Source: an uncultured Alcaligenaceae bacterium
GTDB lineage: Bacteria > Pseudomonadota > Gammaproteobacteria > Burkholderiales > Burkholderiaceae_B
Direction: 5' to 3'
Assembly (NCBI GenBank): GCA_937896225.1
Contig: CALBMZ010000163.1
Coordinates: 1 to 40,125, forward strand
DNA: 40,125 nt
The translations under genes and the position numbers were made by a program. Each line of letters begins with the position of its first letter. The stretch's first letter is position 1. Positions 1-9,330 of the stretch are shown here, in pieces. Under the pieces are notes generated by a model. That model worked only from the letters and a program-made list of their open reading frames with translations. It did no database searches and had not been told where the DNA came from.

Positions 1-546
1 ATCTAAACTTAACCTGCTAGCCGTTGTTTCTTTTTGAAAGTTGTCAATTTGACTTTTTGAAACACCTTCCCAAACCAACTGCTTTTTGCGTCGATCAATC
101 AAATCGATTTTGATGATGCCGTTGGTATATTGAACAACGGTTGGTGCAAAACCAAACCCACCGTAGCCAGGCCATGGCTGGTACCAACCCCCATCAAAGC
201 CATAAGGGCCCCAAGCCATCGGTGGAGGCGCTACATATTCAGCTTCGTTGCGTATTTTTATAAAGAAGTTAACCAATAAATCTGGGTTTTCAGCTTGAAA
301 AACATAACCTCGCTGTGTCATTTGATCATTGACTGCTGTTTTTAACCTTGCCGTCACGATTGTTGTATAACCCCCGTGATCGGTACCTAAGGGCTCTGCA
401 AACGCAAAGGTTTTATAAGCGGCAAAGTTTGCTTGATGATCGTAATCGGTTGAGATTTGTGGGGTGTTCAAGCCTGCGCATGCACCTAACAATAACGTTG
501 AGGACAAACAAACCCCACCCAATAGTTTATGAAGCATCTGACGCAT
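1..546 (-). CDS. DUF4136-like lipoprotein, 3' end cut by window
   Basis: The reading frame is open from an ATG at 546 to the window edge (182 codons, no stop), so the C-terminus is missing. The N-terminus is a lipoprotein signal: MRQ, a hydrophobic stretch, then LLLGAC, with the Cys as the probable lipidation site. The mature part starts with a TPQISTDYD-type segment, a YKTFAF motif, a middle part rich in Gly, Pro, Trp and Tyr (about residues 105-135), and a later IKIDLIDRRKKQLVWEG stretch. This pattern fits DUF4136 envelope lipoproteins, whose function is unknown. A purine-rich AAGGG lies 5-6 bases before the ATG. An internal ATG three codons in is an alternative start. Family assignment is from remembered motifs, not a search. 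Confidence 0.75.
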   Translation of the reverse strand, partial: MRQMLHKLLGGVCLSSTLLLGACAGLNTPQISTDYDHQANFAAYKTFAFAEPLGTDHGGYTTIVTARLKTAVNDQMTQRGYVFQAENPDLLVNFFIKIRNEAEYVAPPPMAWGPYGFDGGWYQPWPGYGGFGFAPTVVQYTNGIIKIDLIDRRKKQLVWEGVSKSQIDNFQKETTASRLSLD

Positions 547-563
547 GATGAAGCCCTTTAATT

Positions 564-603
564 TTTATAAAAATACTTCACGCTAAGAATTACCGTGAAG
601 TAT
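564..603 (-). terminator. Rho-independent terminator for the methyltransferase gene
   Basis: A perfect 10-bp inverted repeat (ATACTTCACG / CGTGAAGTAT, 573-582 and 594-603) with an 11-base loop is followed on the minus strand by TTTTTAT. It lies between the stop of the methyltransferase gene at 669 and the lipoprotein start at 546, so it probably ends the upstream transcript. Confidence 0.75.
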
Positions 604-668
604 GTCATTTTAGTTTGAACGATGGAATAAAACTTACGACTTTTAAATACAAACCTTAATTAACGACT

Positions 669-1439
669 TTAATTTAGCACTAACTCACCTTTTACAAGGC
701 GAGTAACCATTGACTTTGCCCATTTGCGAGCTGGCAACTTATATTGTGTTTCAACTTGTTGAGCCCGCTCATATAAATCTTCCCAAGGTACGTTGATGGG
801 TGGGCCTTTGAAAGCCAACACAATTTGGTTACCTTCATCGATTTGCGGCAAAAAAAGTAAGCGCCCGCCAAAAGCCAACTCAATATTTCGCACATTTTGA
901 CTAAAACTTTCGTGTGCACCAAACAGATTGACAACCATAATGCCAACAGGCGACAAGACCTCGAAACAACTTGCATAAAAATCTAATGAATCACGGACAG
1001 GCCCACGCGCTTGAGCATCGTATAAGTCAACCATCAAAATGTCACAACTATGCACGTTTCTAGGGTTTTGCACCCACTGACCCGCATCTTCTTGAAATAT
1101 TTCAAATCGTGGTTGATTTGACAAGTTAAAAAACTGCTGGCAAACGCGAACAACATTGGGGTTCCATTCGATGACCAATAAACGATTGGTTAAGTGTTTT
1201 AAACAAAACCGAGTCAGCGAACCGGCCCCTAAGCCCAACTGCCCGATGACGGCGTCAGCCTGGGGCTGAAGAAACAACAACCAGGACATCATCTGCTGTG
1301 TATAAGCTAAAACCAAACGATTTGGCTTACTGACTTGCATCGCACCTTGCACCCATGGCGAATCAAAATGCAAATAACGTATGCCAGATTGTTCAGAAAC
1401 CATTGGTTGATCAAGCGCCACAACAGGCGACTTTTTCAT
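669..1439 (-). CDS. Spermidine synthase-like methyltransferase-fold protein
   Basis: This 256-residue protein has a Rossmann methyltransferase core typical of the polyamine synthase family. It has a nucleotide-binding glycine motif QLGLGAGS (about 67-74), an acidic end of strand 2 in VIEWNPNV (about 89-96), and a VDLYDA segment (about 137-142) at the place where spermidine synthases carry their active-site acid. It is shorter than SpeE (about 280-290 residues) and lacks an obvious N-terminal beta-hairpin domain, so true aminopropyl transfer is not assured. Many proteobacteria carry such SpeE-like paralogues of unknown substrate. It starts at an ATG and is divergent from rpmE2. A clear terminator follows it. 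The fold is confident, the substrate is not. Confidence 0.7.
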   Translation of the reverse strand: MKKSPVVALDQPMVSEQSGIRYLHFDSPWVQGAMQVSKPNRLVLAYTQQMMSWLLFLQPQADAVIGQLGLGAGSLTRFCLKHLTNRLLVIEWNPNVVRVCQQFFNLSNQPRFEIFQEDAGQWVQNPRNVHSCDILMVDLYDAQARGPVRDSLDFYASCFEVLSPVGIMVVNLFGAHESFSQNVRNIELAFGGRLLFLPQIDEGNQIVLAFKGPPINVPWEDLYERAQQVETQYKLPARKWAKSMVTRLVKGELVLN

Positions 1440-1592
1440 AGACGTTGCACCATCGGTATTAACCCGTTAAAATAATAAAGTATCTAATTGTCAATTTATG
1501 AATACGTGTTGGTTTATCAGTGTAAACGTTTATCTTTACGTCGTTTATTTACTGGCTCCTTCGGCGACTCGCTCAACCCTAACGGAATTTAA

Positions 1593-1865
1593 ATGAAATC
1601 AGGCATTCACCCAACCTATCACGATGTTGTGTTTTTAGACCAACAAACGGGTAATCAGTTCATCACTCGCTCAACGCTTACCAGCCGTGACAGTATTGAA
1701 ATTGATGGTAAAAAATTACCTCTATTTAAATGTGAAGTGACTTCTGAATCACATCCTTTTTACACTGGCGCTCAAACTCGTATCGTTGAAGCAGGCCGTG
1801 TTGAAAGATTTCGTGCACGTTTCGCTCGCACTTCAGGCACCCGTGCCAAGCCCGCTACGGCTTAA
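1593..1865 (+). CDS. rpmE2: 50S ribosomal protein L31 type B
   Basis: The 90-residue product begins MKSGIHPTYHDVVF and carries the PLFKCEVTSESHPFYTG block characteristic of bacterial L31. It has a single Cys and no CxxC pairs, which makes it the zinc-independent type B form. The C-terminus is a basic RFRARFARTSGTRAK tail. Type B genes are often repressed by Zur in other bacteria, but no convincing Zur palindrome is visible in the 153 bases upstream. In Burkholderiales the type B form is often the standard copy. The ribosome-binding site is weak (GGAA). A terminator follows within 40 bases, so it appears to be a single-gene transcript. Confidence 0.95.
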   Translation: MKSGIHPTYHDVVFLDQQTGNQFITRSTLTSRDSIEIDGKKLPLFKCEVTSESHPFYTGAQTRIVEAGRVERFRARFARTSGTRAKPATA

Positions 1866-1901
1866 TTTCTGTTTTTAAGAAGTACTTAATAAATACGAGA
1901 G

Positions 1902-1923
1902 GCAGCCAACTGGCTGCTTTTTT
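1902..1923 (+). terminator. Rho-independent terminator of rpmE2
   Basis: The inverted repeat GCAGCCA / TGGCTGC with a tight two-base centre is followed directly by a T-run. It lies 37 bases after the rpmE2 stop, in the right orientation to end that transcript. Confidence 0.85.
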
Positions 1924-1995
1924 ATTGCGACACGCTTCCTCACCCTACAGCTTCATTCAATTTTAAAGAATAAAAGGGTATAAAGTTTAATCTTC

Positions 1996-3741
1996 ATGCT
2001 TAACCGTAATCGCTCTGCAGTTGCTTACACGCCGGTGCGCTTGATCGCCTCGGCAACTAAGCGCTTGCCTACGGTTTGGCTGTTACTCATTGCAACGCTC
2101 TATATTTTACTGGGCTTGTTTGATCGCGCCCCTTGGAAAACTGATGACGTGATCGGTTTAGCCACCATGCTTTCTGCTTTAAATGAAGGGCATATTGCTT
2201 GGCTCATTCCACACATCGGTTCAACCACCCTCACTCAAAATGGTCCTCTACCTATGTGGGTAGGAGCAGCCTTTATGTGGATGCTCGAACCACTCATCAG
2301 CCACATTGCCGCGGCTCGAGTCGCAGTCATATTTTGGTTCGCTGTCATGCTTTGGGCACTTTGGTACGGTACTTATCTTTTAGGCCGTCGCAACGAAGGG
2401 CAACCCCTTGCTTTACCATTCGGTGGCGAACCGACCCCACGGGCTTATGGTCGACTGTTGGCTGACGTCAGTGCGTTATTTTTAATGGCAACAGTTGGCG
2501 TGCTTCTGCGTCTACACGAAACCTCTGAAGCCCCCACGTTAATGGCCATACAAGCACTTATTTTATTGGGTGCGATTCGTATGCTTGACAAGCCTTTTCA
2601 AGGCTCAATACTCATCGGTGCAGCCTTGGGGGGTGCTTTCTTAACGCGTGGTTTACCTGCTACCCTACCCTTAGTCATAGGCTTAATTATTGTTTTATTG
2701 CCACGCAAGCCAATGAATGGTCGTAAAAAATGGGTTGTATGGTCAGTTTCCTTAGGCTTTGCAATAAGCGTTGCTTGGCTTTACCTGGCACAACAGGCTG
2801 ACCCTGCCTGGGCAGATGAATGGTGGCACTGGAACAGCAGTTTATTGGGCTTAGGTGGGGTTCACGACATATTTAGACCCTTGCGTGATTTACCTTGGTT
2901 TATTTGGCCAACTTGGCCGCTGGCACTGATGGCAGCTTGGAATTGGCGCAGAACACTGACTGCGCCTCATATTTGGCTACCTTTATCATTTTTTATAGCT
3001 CAATTAATCGGGCTTGCTTTAACCTCTAACCCTGGTGAGCTTGACTATGTTTCGCTTGCCATCCCCTCAGCCATGCTGGCGGCCTTCGCCGTCCCAACCA
3101 TGCGTCGAGGCATGATCAACACACTTGATTGGTTTGCCCTCATGTGTTTTTCAGTCACCACAACCTGCGTATGGGTGGGTTGGTTTACACAACAAACTGG
3201 TTTTCCGGCAGGTATTGCACACAATATTGCACGTCAAACGGTGGGTTACGAACCTGTTATTGTGTGGCCAGCCGTTGCTATGGGCGCAGTGGTCAGTGGA
3301 GTATGGTTACTGACCATGCGATGGCGTCTGGTGTTTCAGCCTACTGCCTTATGGCGCGGTGCACTGCTATGTGCCACTGGCATTACGGCCACATGGGCTT
3401 TGTTGGTGTTGCTTTGGTTGCCAACAGTTGACTACGTTCGCAGTTACCAACCTATGTCAGCAGCCATTCATCAAGCCTTACTTAAAGAGTCTACACAGGC
3501 GGGGCAGTTACCATGTGTGCGCGCTTTGGGTGTTTCAGAAGGGGTTAGGGCTTCTATTTATGTTTTTGACAACTTAACTTTTTCATATTCAAGTGAATGT
3601 AAGTTAATTTTGCAACAAACTACCATTCAGCGGTTACTAGACCGTGCTGCGGGGTTCGAAGATAACGCAACCGTTATCTGGCTAGGCTCTCGGGGAGCCG
3701 ATCGCTTTGATCGATATCGGCTTCTTAAATTAAACCCTTAA
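1996..3741 (+). CDS. GT39/ArnT-like membrane glycosyltransferase
   Basis: This 581-residue protein has about ten or more hydrophobic segments and the layout of the PMT/ArnT (GT-C) family. After the first membrane helix (about 26-42) comes a periplasmic-loop motif FDRAPWKTDD (about 42-51) whose acidic pair matches the catalytic loop of undecaprenyl- or dolichyl-phosphate-sugar transferases. A soluble C-terminal part (about 490-581) follows, as in ArnT. It probably transfers a sugar from a polyprenyl-phosphate donor to an envelope acceptor in the periplasm. The acceptor is unknown, and nothing nearby (no arnB/C/A/D) supports lipid A aminoarabinose modification specifically. The MATE gene starts 13 bases after its stop, so the two are probably co-transcribed. 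Confidence 0.75.
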   Translation: MLNRNRSAVAYTPVRLIASATKRLPTVWLLLIATLYILLGLFDRAPWKTDDVIGLATMLSALNEGHIAWLIPHIGSTTLTQNGPLPMWVGAAFMWMLEPLISHIAAARVAVIFWFAVMLWALWYGTYLLGRRNEGQPLALPFGGEPTPRAYGRLLADVSALFLMATVGVLLRLHETSEAPTLMAIQALILLGAIRMLDKPFQGSILIGAALGGAFLTRGLPATLPLVIGLIIVLLPRKPMNGRKKWVVWSVSLGFAISVAWLYLAQQADPAWADEWWHWNSSLLGLGGVHDIFRPLRDLPWFIWPTWPLALMAAWNWRRTLTAPHIWLPLSFFIAQLIGLALTSNPGELDYVSLAIPSAMLAAFAVPTMRRGMINTLDWFALMCFSVTTTCVWVGWFTQQTGFPAGIAHNIARQTVGYEPVIVWPAVAMGAVVSGVWLLTMRWRLVFQPTALWRGALLCATGITATWALLVLLWLPTVDYVRSYQPMSAAIHQALLKESTQAGQLPCVRALGVSEGVRASIYVFDNLTFSYSSECKLILQQTTIQRLLDRAAGFEDNATVIWLGSRGADRFDRYRLLKLNP

Positions 3742-3754
3742 TGGCTATCGTTTT

Positions 3755-5179
3755 ATGAGCGTTATGCTCGACAACAGTGCGTCAATCTTGCGTACATTGC
3801 GCAATATTTTGCGCCAAGCGTGGCCAATATTAGTCAGTCAATGGGCCAGCATTTCATTTGGTGTCCTCGACACTGCGATGACAGGTCACGCAAGCCCAGT
3901 AGACTTGGCCGCAACAGCTTTGGCTGTGGCTATTTATATTTCTGTCTTTGTGGGCTTGATGGGTGTTATGCATGCGCTTATTCCCATTCAAGCCCAACAT
4001 TTTGGGGGTAAACGCTACGAAGCGGTAGGCCGCGCTTTTAGCCAAGGCATATGGGTAGCTTTAATGCTGTCAGTTTGTGGCGGCATGTTGATGAGCTTTC
4101 CTGATTTATGGCTTTCATTTTCAGGAAATGTTGAGCCTGGTGTACGCGAGCGATTAGGCCAGTATTTAATCGTTTTAACATTTGGCTTACCTGCTGCCTT
4201 AATGTTTAGAACCGTTTATGCTCTGGCTAATGCCGTATCACGGCCAAAGTTGTTCATGATGATCAACTTAGTCGGTGTTGCGATTAAGGCATTTCTGAAT
4301 TGGCTATTAATTTTTGGCAATGGTGGGTTTCCTGAGCTTGGAGCAGTCGGTGCAGGTTTAGCTTCGGTAACCGTTTACTGGCTAAGCTTTGGTTTTGGCC
4401 TGTGGTGGGTTCTACGCGACCCCTTTTACAAACGGTTTGACCTTAAGCTTCGCGCCCCACGCTTGAAAGAAATTTGGGATATTTTACGTCTGGGTATACC
4501 CATGGGCGCCTCATATATGGTTGAAGTAAGCGCCTTTACCTTTATGGCCTTGTTGATTGCTAACGAGGGCACCGCCACAACAGGGGGGCACCAAATCACC
4601 GCTAACTTAGCTGCCCTGTGTTACATGATGCCCATGGCAATAGGTGTTGCGTCAGCCGCTTTAACAGCCCAAGCCATTGGTGCCCAACAACATATTTTGG
4701 CCCATCGAACAGGCATGCTTGGTATTGGCGTTACCCTAACAGGCGCCCTGCTTACCGCGTGCGTGTTGTTTTTTGGTAGAGAACAGATTGTGGCAATGTA
4801 TACCGATGATGCGGCAGTTACAGCTATTGCCCTGTCATTGTTAGCCATTTTGCCTTGGTTTCATGTGATTGATTCCATGCAATGCGCCAATATCTATTTG
4901 CTACGTGCCCACAAAATTGCAATGGTTCCGTTAATCTTACAGACCTTATCTTTAACAATTGTGGGGTTATTAGGCGGTTGGTATTTCGGTTTTGGCCCCG
5001 GCAAAGGTTTGTTTGAGGGGGTTAGACAATTTTTGCTAGCCGGCTCACCGCCTGGGGCTGGCACAATGTGGATCATGGCAGGGCTTGGCCTAAGCATTTC
5101 GGCCATCGCCCTTCACTTATGGTACAGACTGATTATTCACCCTCGGCAACTGCGTTTACAGCAGCCGGCAAACGAATAA
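3755..5179 (+). CDS. MATE-family efflux transporter
   Basis: This 474-residue integral membrane protein has two similar halves of about six hydrophobic segments each. It carries the MATE N-terminal signature [19 protein letters not shown] followed by [18 protein letters not shown]. Members export cationic drugs or metabolites using H+ or Na+ gradients. The substrate here cannot be told. It starts at ATG 3755 or ATG 3764 (third codon later), and neither has a strong Shine-Dalgarno. It follows the membrane glycosyltransferase by 13 bases. Its last 47 bases overlap the 3' end of orn on the opposite strand, so the two genes share a convergent tail. Confidence 0.9.
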   Translation: MSVMLDNSASILRTLRNILRQAWPILVSQWASISFGVLDTAMTGHASPVDLAATALAVAIYISVFVGLMGVMHALIPIQAQHFGGKRYEAVGRAFSQGIWVALMLSVCGGMLMSFPDLWLSFSGNVEPGVRERLGQYLIVLTFGLPAALMFRTVYALANAVSRPKLFMMINLVGVAIKAFLNWLLIFGNGGFPELGAVGAGLASVTVYWLSFGFGLWWVLRDPFYKRFDLKLRAPRLKEIWDILRLGIPMGASYMVEVSAFTFMALLIANEGTATTGGHQITANLAALCYMMPMAIGVASAALTAQAIGAQQHILAHRTGMLGIGVTLTGALLTACVLFFGREQIVAMYTDDAAVTAIALSLLAILPWFHVIDSMQCANIYLLRAHKIAMVPLILQTLSLTIVGLLGGWYFGFGPGKGLFEGVRQFLLAGSPPGAGTMWIMAGLGLSISAIALHLWYRLIIHPRQLRLQQPANE

Positions 5180-5744
5180 AATGCTCGCGGTAATACCGCA
5201 TCTCGTCGATTGACTCGTAAATATCGGCCAATGCCTCGTGACGGCTTTTCTTCACAAAACCTTTTAATAATTCAGGTTGCCAACGGCGAGCTAACTCTTT
5301 TAAGGTGCTGACATCAACCGTTCGATAATGAAAAAACTGCTCTAGCATGGGCATGTATTTGTACATAAACCGACGGTCTTGACTGACTGAGTTTCCACAT
5401 AATGGTGACTTACCCGGCGGCACATGTTTTTTTAAAAACTCAATAAGCTGCATCTCGGCTTCATTTTCGGAAAGTGTTGAAGCCTTAACACGCTCAATTA
5501 AACCACTTTTGCCGTGAGTAGATTGATTCCATTTATCCATTGCTTGCAGTAAAGTATCAGACTGATGAATAACCAGAACGGGCCCTTCTGCCACCACCGT
5601 TAAGTCGGGCTCTGTGACGACAACTGCCACCTCAATAATGCGTTCTTTTTCTGGGTCAAGGCCAGTCATTTCCATATCTAACCAAACAAGACGCATATCT
5701 TGCGAGGCAATTGAACCATTTGATGCTTTGGGCGTTGCAGCCAT
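5133..5744 (-). CDS. orn: Oligoribonuclease
   Basis: A DEDDh 3'-5' exoribonuclease that degrades 2-5 nt RNA fragments, including the pGpG product of cyclic-di-GMP breakdown. The exonuclease I motif [10 protein letters not shown] (about residues 21-30) supplies the first Asp and Glu. [12 protein letters not shown] holds the second acidic motif, and RHEALADI near the end gives the catalytic His and last Asp. At 203 residues it is about 20 longer than E. coli Orn. The excess is an N-terminal segment before MRLVWLDME, so the ATG at 5696 is a plausible alternative start. Its 3' end overlaps the convergent MATE gene by 47 bases. Orn is essential in several gammaproteobacteria. Confidence 0.95.
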   Translation of the reverse strand: MAATPKASNGSIASQDMRLVWLDMEMTGLDPEKERIIEVAVVVTEPDLTVVAEGPVLVIHQSDTLLQAMDKWNQSTHGKSGLIERVKASTLSENEAEMQLIEFLKKHVPPGKSPLCGNSVSQDRRFMYKYMPMLEQFFHYRTVDVSTLKELARRWQPELLKGFVKKSRHEALADIYESIDEMRYYREHFIRLPAAVNAVAEGE

Positions 5745-5836
5745 AAGGTAGACCTATAATAAGTAATGTGTGTGTAGTGTTTGTATTTTCTCACAACCCA
5801 TTTTTTCATGTAAACCCTGCGTTGAACCTATCCTAT

Positions 5837-7081
5837 ATGCTAACCAGCTTATTTCTCATTTTCTTAGTGGCAGACTTAGGCATTCGCCTTTGGCTGGCGA
5901 ACCGCCAAATTCGTTACGTACGCGCAAACCGCGATAAAGTGCCCCCTGCATTTGCTGAACGCATCGGCCTAAGCAGCCACCAGCGCGCAGCTGACTACAC
6001 CGTCGCACGTAAACGCCTGACGATTATTGCGGGGGTATTCGACACTTTGGTCCTACTTTGGTTGACCTTGGGGGGCGGTCTGACACACATTGAAACGTTT
6101 GTCTCTGCCTACATCAGCCAAGCTTTTAGCGCACAAATTGCATTTGTGGTGGCAATTGGTTTGTTTATAGGGCTTATCGGCTTACCTTTTTCAGTGTATC
6201 GACAATTTAAAATCGAAGCTGATTTTGGTTTTAATCGTATGACCCCAAAGTTGTTCGTAAGCGACTTATTAAAAGGCACCCTACTTGGCGCCGTAATTGG
6301 CTTACCCCTTTTTGCTATTATTTTGTTTTTGATGGAAAAAGCTGGTACCACTTGGTGGGTTTGGGCTTGGGCGGTATGGGCAGCATTTAATTTGTTAGCC
6401 ATGTGGGTCTTCCCCACCTGGATCGCGCCTCTTTTCAATAAATTTTCACCATTAGATGACCCCCAATTAGCAGAACGTATTCAAGGGTTGGCTAAACGCT
6501 GTGCATTTACCATTACCGGTTTATTTGTAATGGACGGCTCAAAACGGTCGGCGCATGGCAACGCATACTTTACAGGTTTTGGTAAATCGCGACGCATTGT
6601 TTTTTTCGATACCCTTTTATCTCGTCTAACCCCACCAGAAATTGAGGCAGTATTGGCTCACGAATTAGGTCATTTCAAGCATAAACACATCACCAAGCGC
6701 CTCATTACAACCTTGCTGGGTTCTTTGATTTTGTTTGCTCTATTGGGTTGGTTATCAGCCTCACCTTGGTTTTTTAGCGAATTGGGGGTTGCTCACAACC
6801 CAGACGCACCAAACCATGCCATGGCGTTGATCCTCTTTTTTATGGTGATCCCTGTTTTTACATTCCCCCTTACACCACTGATGAGCTTTTTGTCACGCCG
6901 TGACGAGTTTGAGGCTGACCAATTTGCAGTGGCACAAGCCAACAGTTCTGACTTGGTCAGCGCTCTCGTAAAACTGTACGATGACAATGCAGCAACGCTT
7001 ACACCTGACCCGATGCACTCGGCCTATTACGACAGTCACCCACCCGCCTCAATTCGCATTCAAAGACTTAAGGGCGCATGA
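5837..7081 (+). CDS. M48-family membrane metalloprotease (Ste24-like)
   Basis: A zinc metallopeptidase of the CAAX-protease/Ste24 type, with several hydrophobic helices and the metal-binding motif HELGH (about residues 275-279 from the chosen start). A later RRDEFEADQFA segment gives the third ligand Glu. The N-terminal region RLWLANRQIRYVRANR followed by YTVAR matches the Peptidase_M48_N domain. The frame stays open upstream to a GTG at 5768, but family members begin close to MLTSLFLIFLV, so the ATG at 5837 was chosen. That start has no strong ribosome-binding site. Its stop overlaps the rsgA start (ATGA), so the two are co-translated. The likely role is inner-membrane protein quality control; no prenylated substrate is expected in a bacterium. 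Confidence 0.85.
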   Translation: MLTSLFLIFLVADLGIRLWLANRQIRYVRANRDKVPPAFAERIGLSSHQRAADYTVARKRLTIIAGVFDTLVLLWLTLGGGLTHIETFVSAYISQAFSAQIAFVVAIGLFIGLIGLPFSVYRQFKIEADFGFNRMTPKLFVSDLLKGTLLGAVIGLPLFAIILFLMEKAGTTWWVWAWAVWAAFNLLAMWVFPTWIAPLFNKFSPLDDPQLAERIQGLAKRCAFTITGLFVMDGSKRSAHGNAYFTGFGKSRRIVFFDTLLSRLTPPEIEAVLAHELGHFKHKHITKRLITTLLGSLILFALLGWLSASPWFFSELGVAHNPDAPNHAMALILFFMVIPVFTFPLTPLMSFLSRRDEFEADQFAVAQANSSDLVSALVKLYDDNAATLTPDPMHSAYYDSHPPASIRIQRLKGA

Positions 7082-8040
7082 GTAAACATAATCAGGCAAA
7101 ACGTCACACACCTGAAGTTGATGCCTCGCAGAAACCCTTAATTGGGCGGGTGATCAGTGCGCACGGTAGGCACTATGGTGTTGAATTGCCTGATGGTACA
7201 AAGCGCCTTTGCTACCCCCGCGGCAAACGTAACGATGCAACCGTGGGTGACTATGTAGACGTGGTGTTTGACACCAACCAATCGGGCAGTGTTGGCAAAG
7301 AAGGCTCACTTTTAGCCGTACACTCCAGAAAAAATATTTTGTTTCGCTCTGACGAAAACCGCACCAAGCAATTTGCAGCAAATGTCGATTTAGTCATCAT
7401 TGTGACTGCTGTTGAACCCATTTTTTCTGATGATTTACTGGGTCGTGCTTTAACGGGTAGCTGGGCTGCAAATATTCAACCTTTAATTATTCTTAACAAA
7501 GTCGATTTAACCCAAGGCATTTTGGCAGCGCGCCAAAGGCTAGCGCCTTATCAAACGTTGTCTGTTCCAGTTATTGAGTTATGTGCTCATGACAGCAATC
7601 AGGTTCATGCATTATTACTGCCCCACATGCAAAATAAAACGAGTTTATTACTCGGGCAAAGTGGTATGGGAAAATCAACTTTGCTCAATGCGTTAATACC
7701 TTCAGCGCAGGCTGCAACGCAAATGCACTCAGTTGCTTTAGGAGCTGGCAAGCACACCACTACCGCAACGCGTTTGTACCATCTGCCAAATGACCAAGGT
7801 TACTTAGTTGATTCGCCAGGCTTTCAGGCTTTCGGGCTATTGCATTTATCTCGCTCAGAAATCGAGCAGGGCTTTCCAGAGTTTAGACCGTTTAACACTC
7901 AGTGCCGGTTTTATAACTGTACCCATCAACACGAACCCGGTTGCGGTGTACTTGAAGCATTGGCACGTGGTGACATTACAGCTAGCCGTTTGGCTCTATT
8001 TCAACGTTTAATTGAGTCGAATGCAGCCGCTAAAATTTGA
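7078..8040 (+). CDS. rsgA: Ribosome small-subunit GTPase RsgA
   Basis: A circularly permuted GTPase that checks late 30S subunit maturation. An N-terminal OB-fold (about 20-85) precedes the G4 motif NKVD (about 140-143), then G1 GQSGMGKST (about 193-201), then the G3-type DSPGFQAFG, the order diagnostic of RsgA. The C-terminal zinc knuckle is visible as CRFYNCTHQHEPGC. Its length (320) is in the normal range. It overlaps the M48 protease stop by 4 bases and its own last 40 bases overlap the 3' end of nudL on the other strand. Confidence 0.97.
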   Translation: MSKHNQAKRHTPEVDASQKPLIGRVISAHGRHYGVELPDGTKRLCYPRGKRNDATVGDYVDVVFDTNQSGSVGKEGSLLAVHSRKNILFRSDENRTKQFAANVDLVIIVTAVEPIFSDDLLGRALTGSWAANIQPLIILNKVDLTQGILAARQRLAPYQTLSVPVIELCAHDSNQVHALLLPHMQNKTSLLLGQSGMGKSTLLNALIPSAQAATQMHSVALGAGKHTTTATRLYHLPNDQGYLVDSPGFQAFGLLHLSRSEIEQGFPEFRPFNTQCRFYNCTHQHEPGCGVLEALARGDITASRLALFQRLIESNAAAKI

Positions 8041-8738
8041 TAGGTACCTCGTAACATCGCAGCAGTTGCACCCCAAATAAAATAATCTTGCCAAGGTACT
8101 GAATAATACTGACGGGTTGAACCGTCAGATAAGTGTGCAGTATGTAGCCGATAGTTTTGTGGGTCAGTAAAGAAAGCCAAAGGCACTTCAAATACTTGGG
8201 CCACTTCAAACGCGTCTGGCGCGAGGTCAAAGCCCGGTTTGATTAACGCAGCAACCGGGGTAATGTGAAAGCCCGTACCTGTTCGATATAAGGGCAGTTG
8301 CCCAACAATATCAATATGGTGAGCCGGCAAACCGGTTTCTTCGACGGTTTCACGTATGGCAGCCGCGTGCGGATTGGCATCAAATGTTTCAATTCGCCCC
8401 CCCGGAAAACTAACCTGCCCAGCATGATCATGTAAATGTGCGGTACGTTGCGTCAACATGACAGTAATACCCGTTTCGCGCAATACAAAGGGCACCAACA
8501 CTGCCGCTTCAACCCAATGATCTTCATGGCCCTGAAAACGAATACGCGTTTCAGGTGGTAAATCGAGTTGAGTTTGCCACGTCTGACTAAATGTTGAGCG
8601 TAAAAAATCAGCATCAAGCGAGGTGGCAGGCACTTGCCCCATGTGGTCAGAACCGACCACCCAAGGTTGAGTGTGCGCCTCAAAATTAGGAATCTTGGGA
8701 GTACGTACCTTAGGCTTTTTATCCAACGGGTGAGTCAT
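8001..8738 (-). CDS. nudL: NUDIX hydrolase, probable CoA pyrophosphatase
   Basis: This 245-residue NUDIX protein carries QVSFPGGRIE just before and within the Nudix box, which continues through AAIRETVEETGL. The SFPGGR lead-in is typical of the UPF0035 (CoA pyrophosphatase, NudL/YeaB) subgroup, which hydrolyses CoA to phosphopantetheine and 3',5'-ADP. The core occupies roughly residues 75-215, with an N-terminal extension of about 70 residues as seen in betaproteobacterial members. It is convergent with rsgA and overlaps it by 40 bases. It lies downstream of rplS but behind a terminator, so it may be expressed partly by read-through or from its own promoter. Confidence 0.88.
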   Translation of the reverse strand: MTHPLDKKPKVRTPKIPNFEAHTQPWVVGSDHMGQVPATSLDADFLRSTFSQTWQTQLDLPPETRIRFQGHEDHWVEAAVLVPFVLRETGITVMLTQRTAHLHDHAGQVSFPGGRIETFDANPHAAAIRETVEETGLPAHHIDIVGQLPLYRTGTGFHITPVAALIKPGFDLAPDAFEVAQVFEVPLAFFTDPQNYRLHTAHLSDGSTRQYYSVPWQDYFIWGATAAMLRGTYQILAAAFDSIKR

Positions 8739-8760
8739 GGCTCAAAACGTTTTAAATAAC

Positions 8761-8789
8761 ACAAAAGAAAACCCTGACAATGCAGGGCT
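8761..8789 (-). terminator. Rho-independent terminator of rplS
   Basis: On the minus strand, CCCTG and CAGGG (8772-8776 and 8783-8787) pair around a six-base loop and are followed by TTTTCTTTT. It lies about 60 bases after the rplS stop, in the right orientation. Confidence 0.75.
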
Positions 8790-8792
8790 TTG

Positions 8793-8837
8793 CTTAACTG
8801 ACGTTGACTTAACTGACGTTGGCTTAAACAACGTGAC
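8793..8837. repeat. 15-bp tandem repeat after rplS
   Basis: CTTAACTGACGTTGA (8793-8807) is repeated with one change at 8808-8822. A more decayed third unit follows at 8823-8837. It sits between the rplS stop and its terminator, so it is in the 3' untranslated part of the L19 message. No function is known. Confidence 0.7.
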
Positions 8838-8845
8838 AGCAATAT

Positions 8846-9235
8846 TTATGCTGTAACAGCTGCTGGGCTAACGCGACGAACCAACTTTTCTTTAATACGT
8901 GCAGATTTACCTGAACGGTTACGCAAGTAGTAAAGCTTGGCACGACGCACATCACCACGACGCTTCACTTCAATTGAAGCAATTTGAGTTGAGTACAACT
9001 GGAAGGTACGCTCAACGGCTTCGCCTGATGATATTTTGCGAACGATGAATGCTGAATTTAAACCACGGCTACGGCGGGCGATAACGACACCTTCGTATGC
9101 CTGCACACGTTTACGTGTACCTTCAACAACGTTTACGTTGACAATAACAGTATCACCTGGTGCAAACTCGGGGATTGTTTTGCCTTCAGTTAGACGAGCA
9201 ATTTCTTCTTGCTCAAGAATAGCGATTAAGTTCAT
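8846..9235 (-). CDS. rplS: 50S ribosomal protein L19
   Basis: The 129-residue product carries the L19 blocks [45 protein letters not shown] and [12 protein letters not shown], and [26 protein letters not shown] near the end. L19 lies at the 30S-50S interface. The ATG is preceded by GGAG at a slightly long spacing. In most proteobacteria rplS ends the rpsP-rimM-trmD-rplS operon, but here no such genes lie upstream. A 288-bp leader/promoter region separates it from the small SOS gene, so it appears to be transcribed alone, ending at the terminator at about 8761-8789. Confidence 0.98.
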   Translation of the reverse strand: MNLIAILEQEEIARLTEGKTIPEFAPGDTVIVNVNVVEGTRKRVQAYEGVVIARRSRGLNSAFIVRKISSGEAVERTFQLYSTQIASIEVKRRGDVRRAKLYYLRNRSGKSARIKEKLVRRVSPAAVTA

Positions 9236-9266
9236 TTATTAGAGCTCCGATATCGTACTCTCGGCT

Positions 9267-9279
9267 GTTGCAATGCAAC
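9267..9279. repeat. 13-bp palindrome in the rplS leader
   Basis: GTTGCA-A-TGCAAC is a perfect inverted repeat about 32 bases before the L19 start codon. It would fold in the leader RNA or could be an operator. No known L19 leader motif could be matched. Confidence 0.4.
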
Positions 9280-9330
9280 GGGTAGACTCACTATGCGCTT
9301 AAATTACGGATGCATATTTCTTGACAGATT

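Noticed and set aside
1440-1592. Zur box before rpmE2
   Set aside because: No GTTATA-type palindrome close to consensus is visible in the 153 bases upstream.
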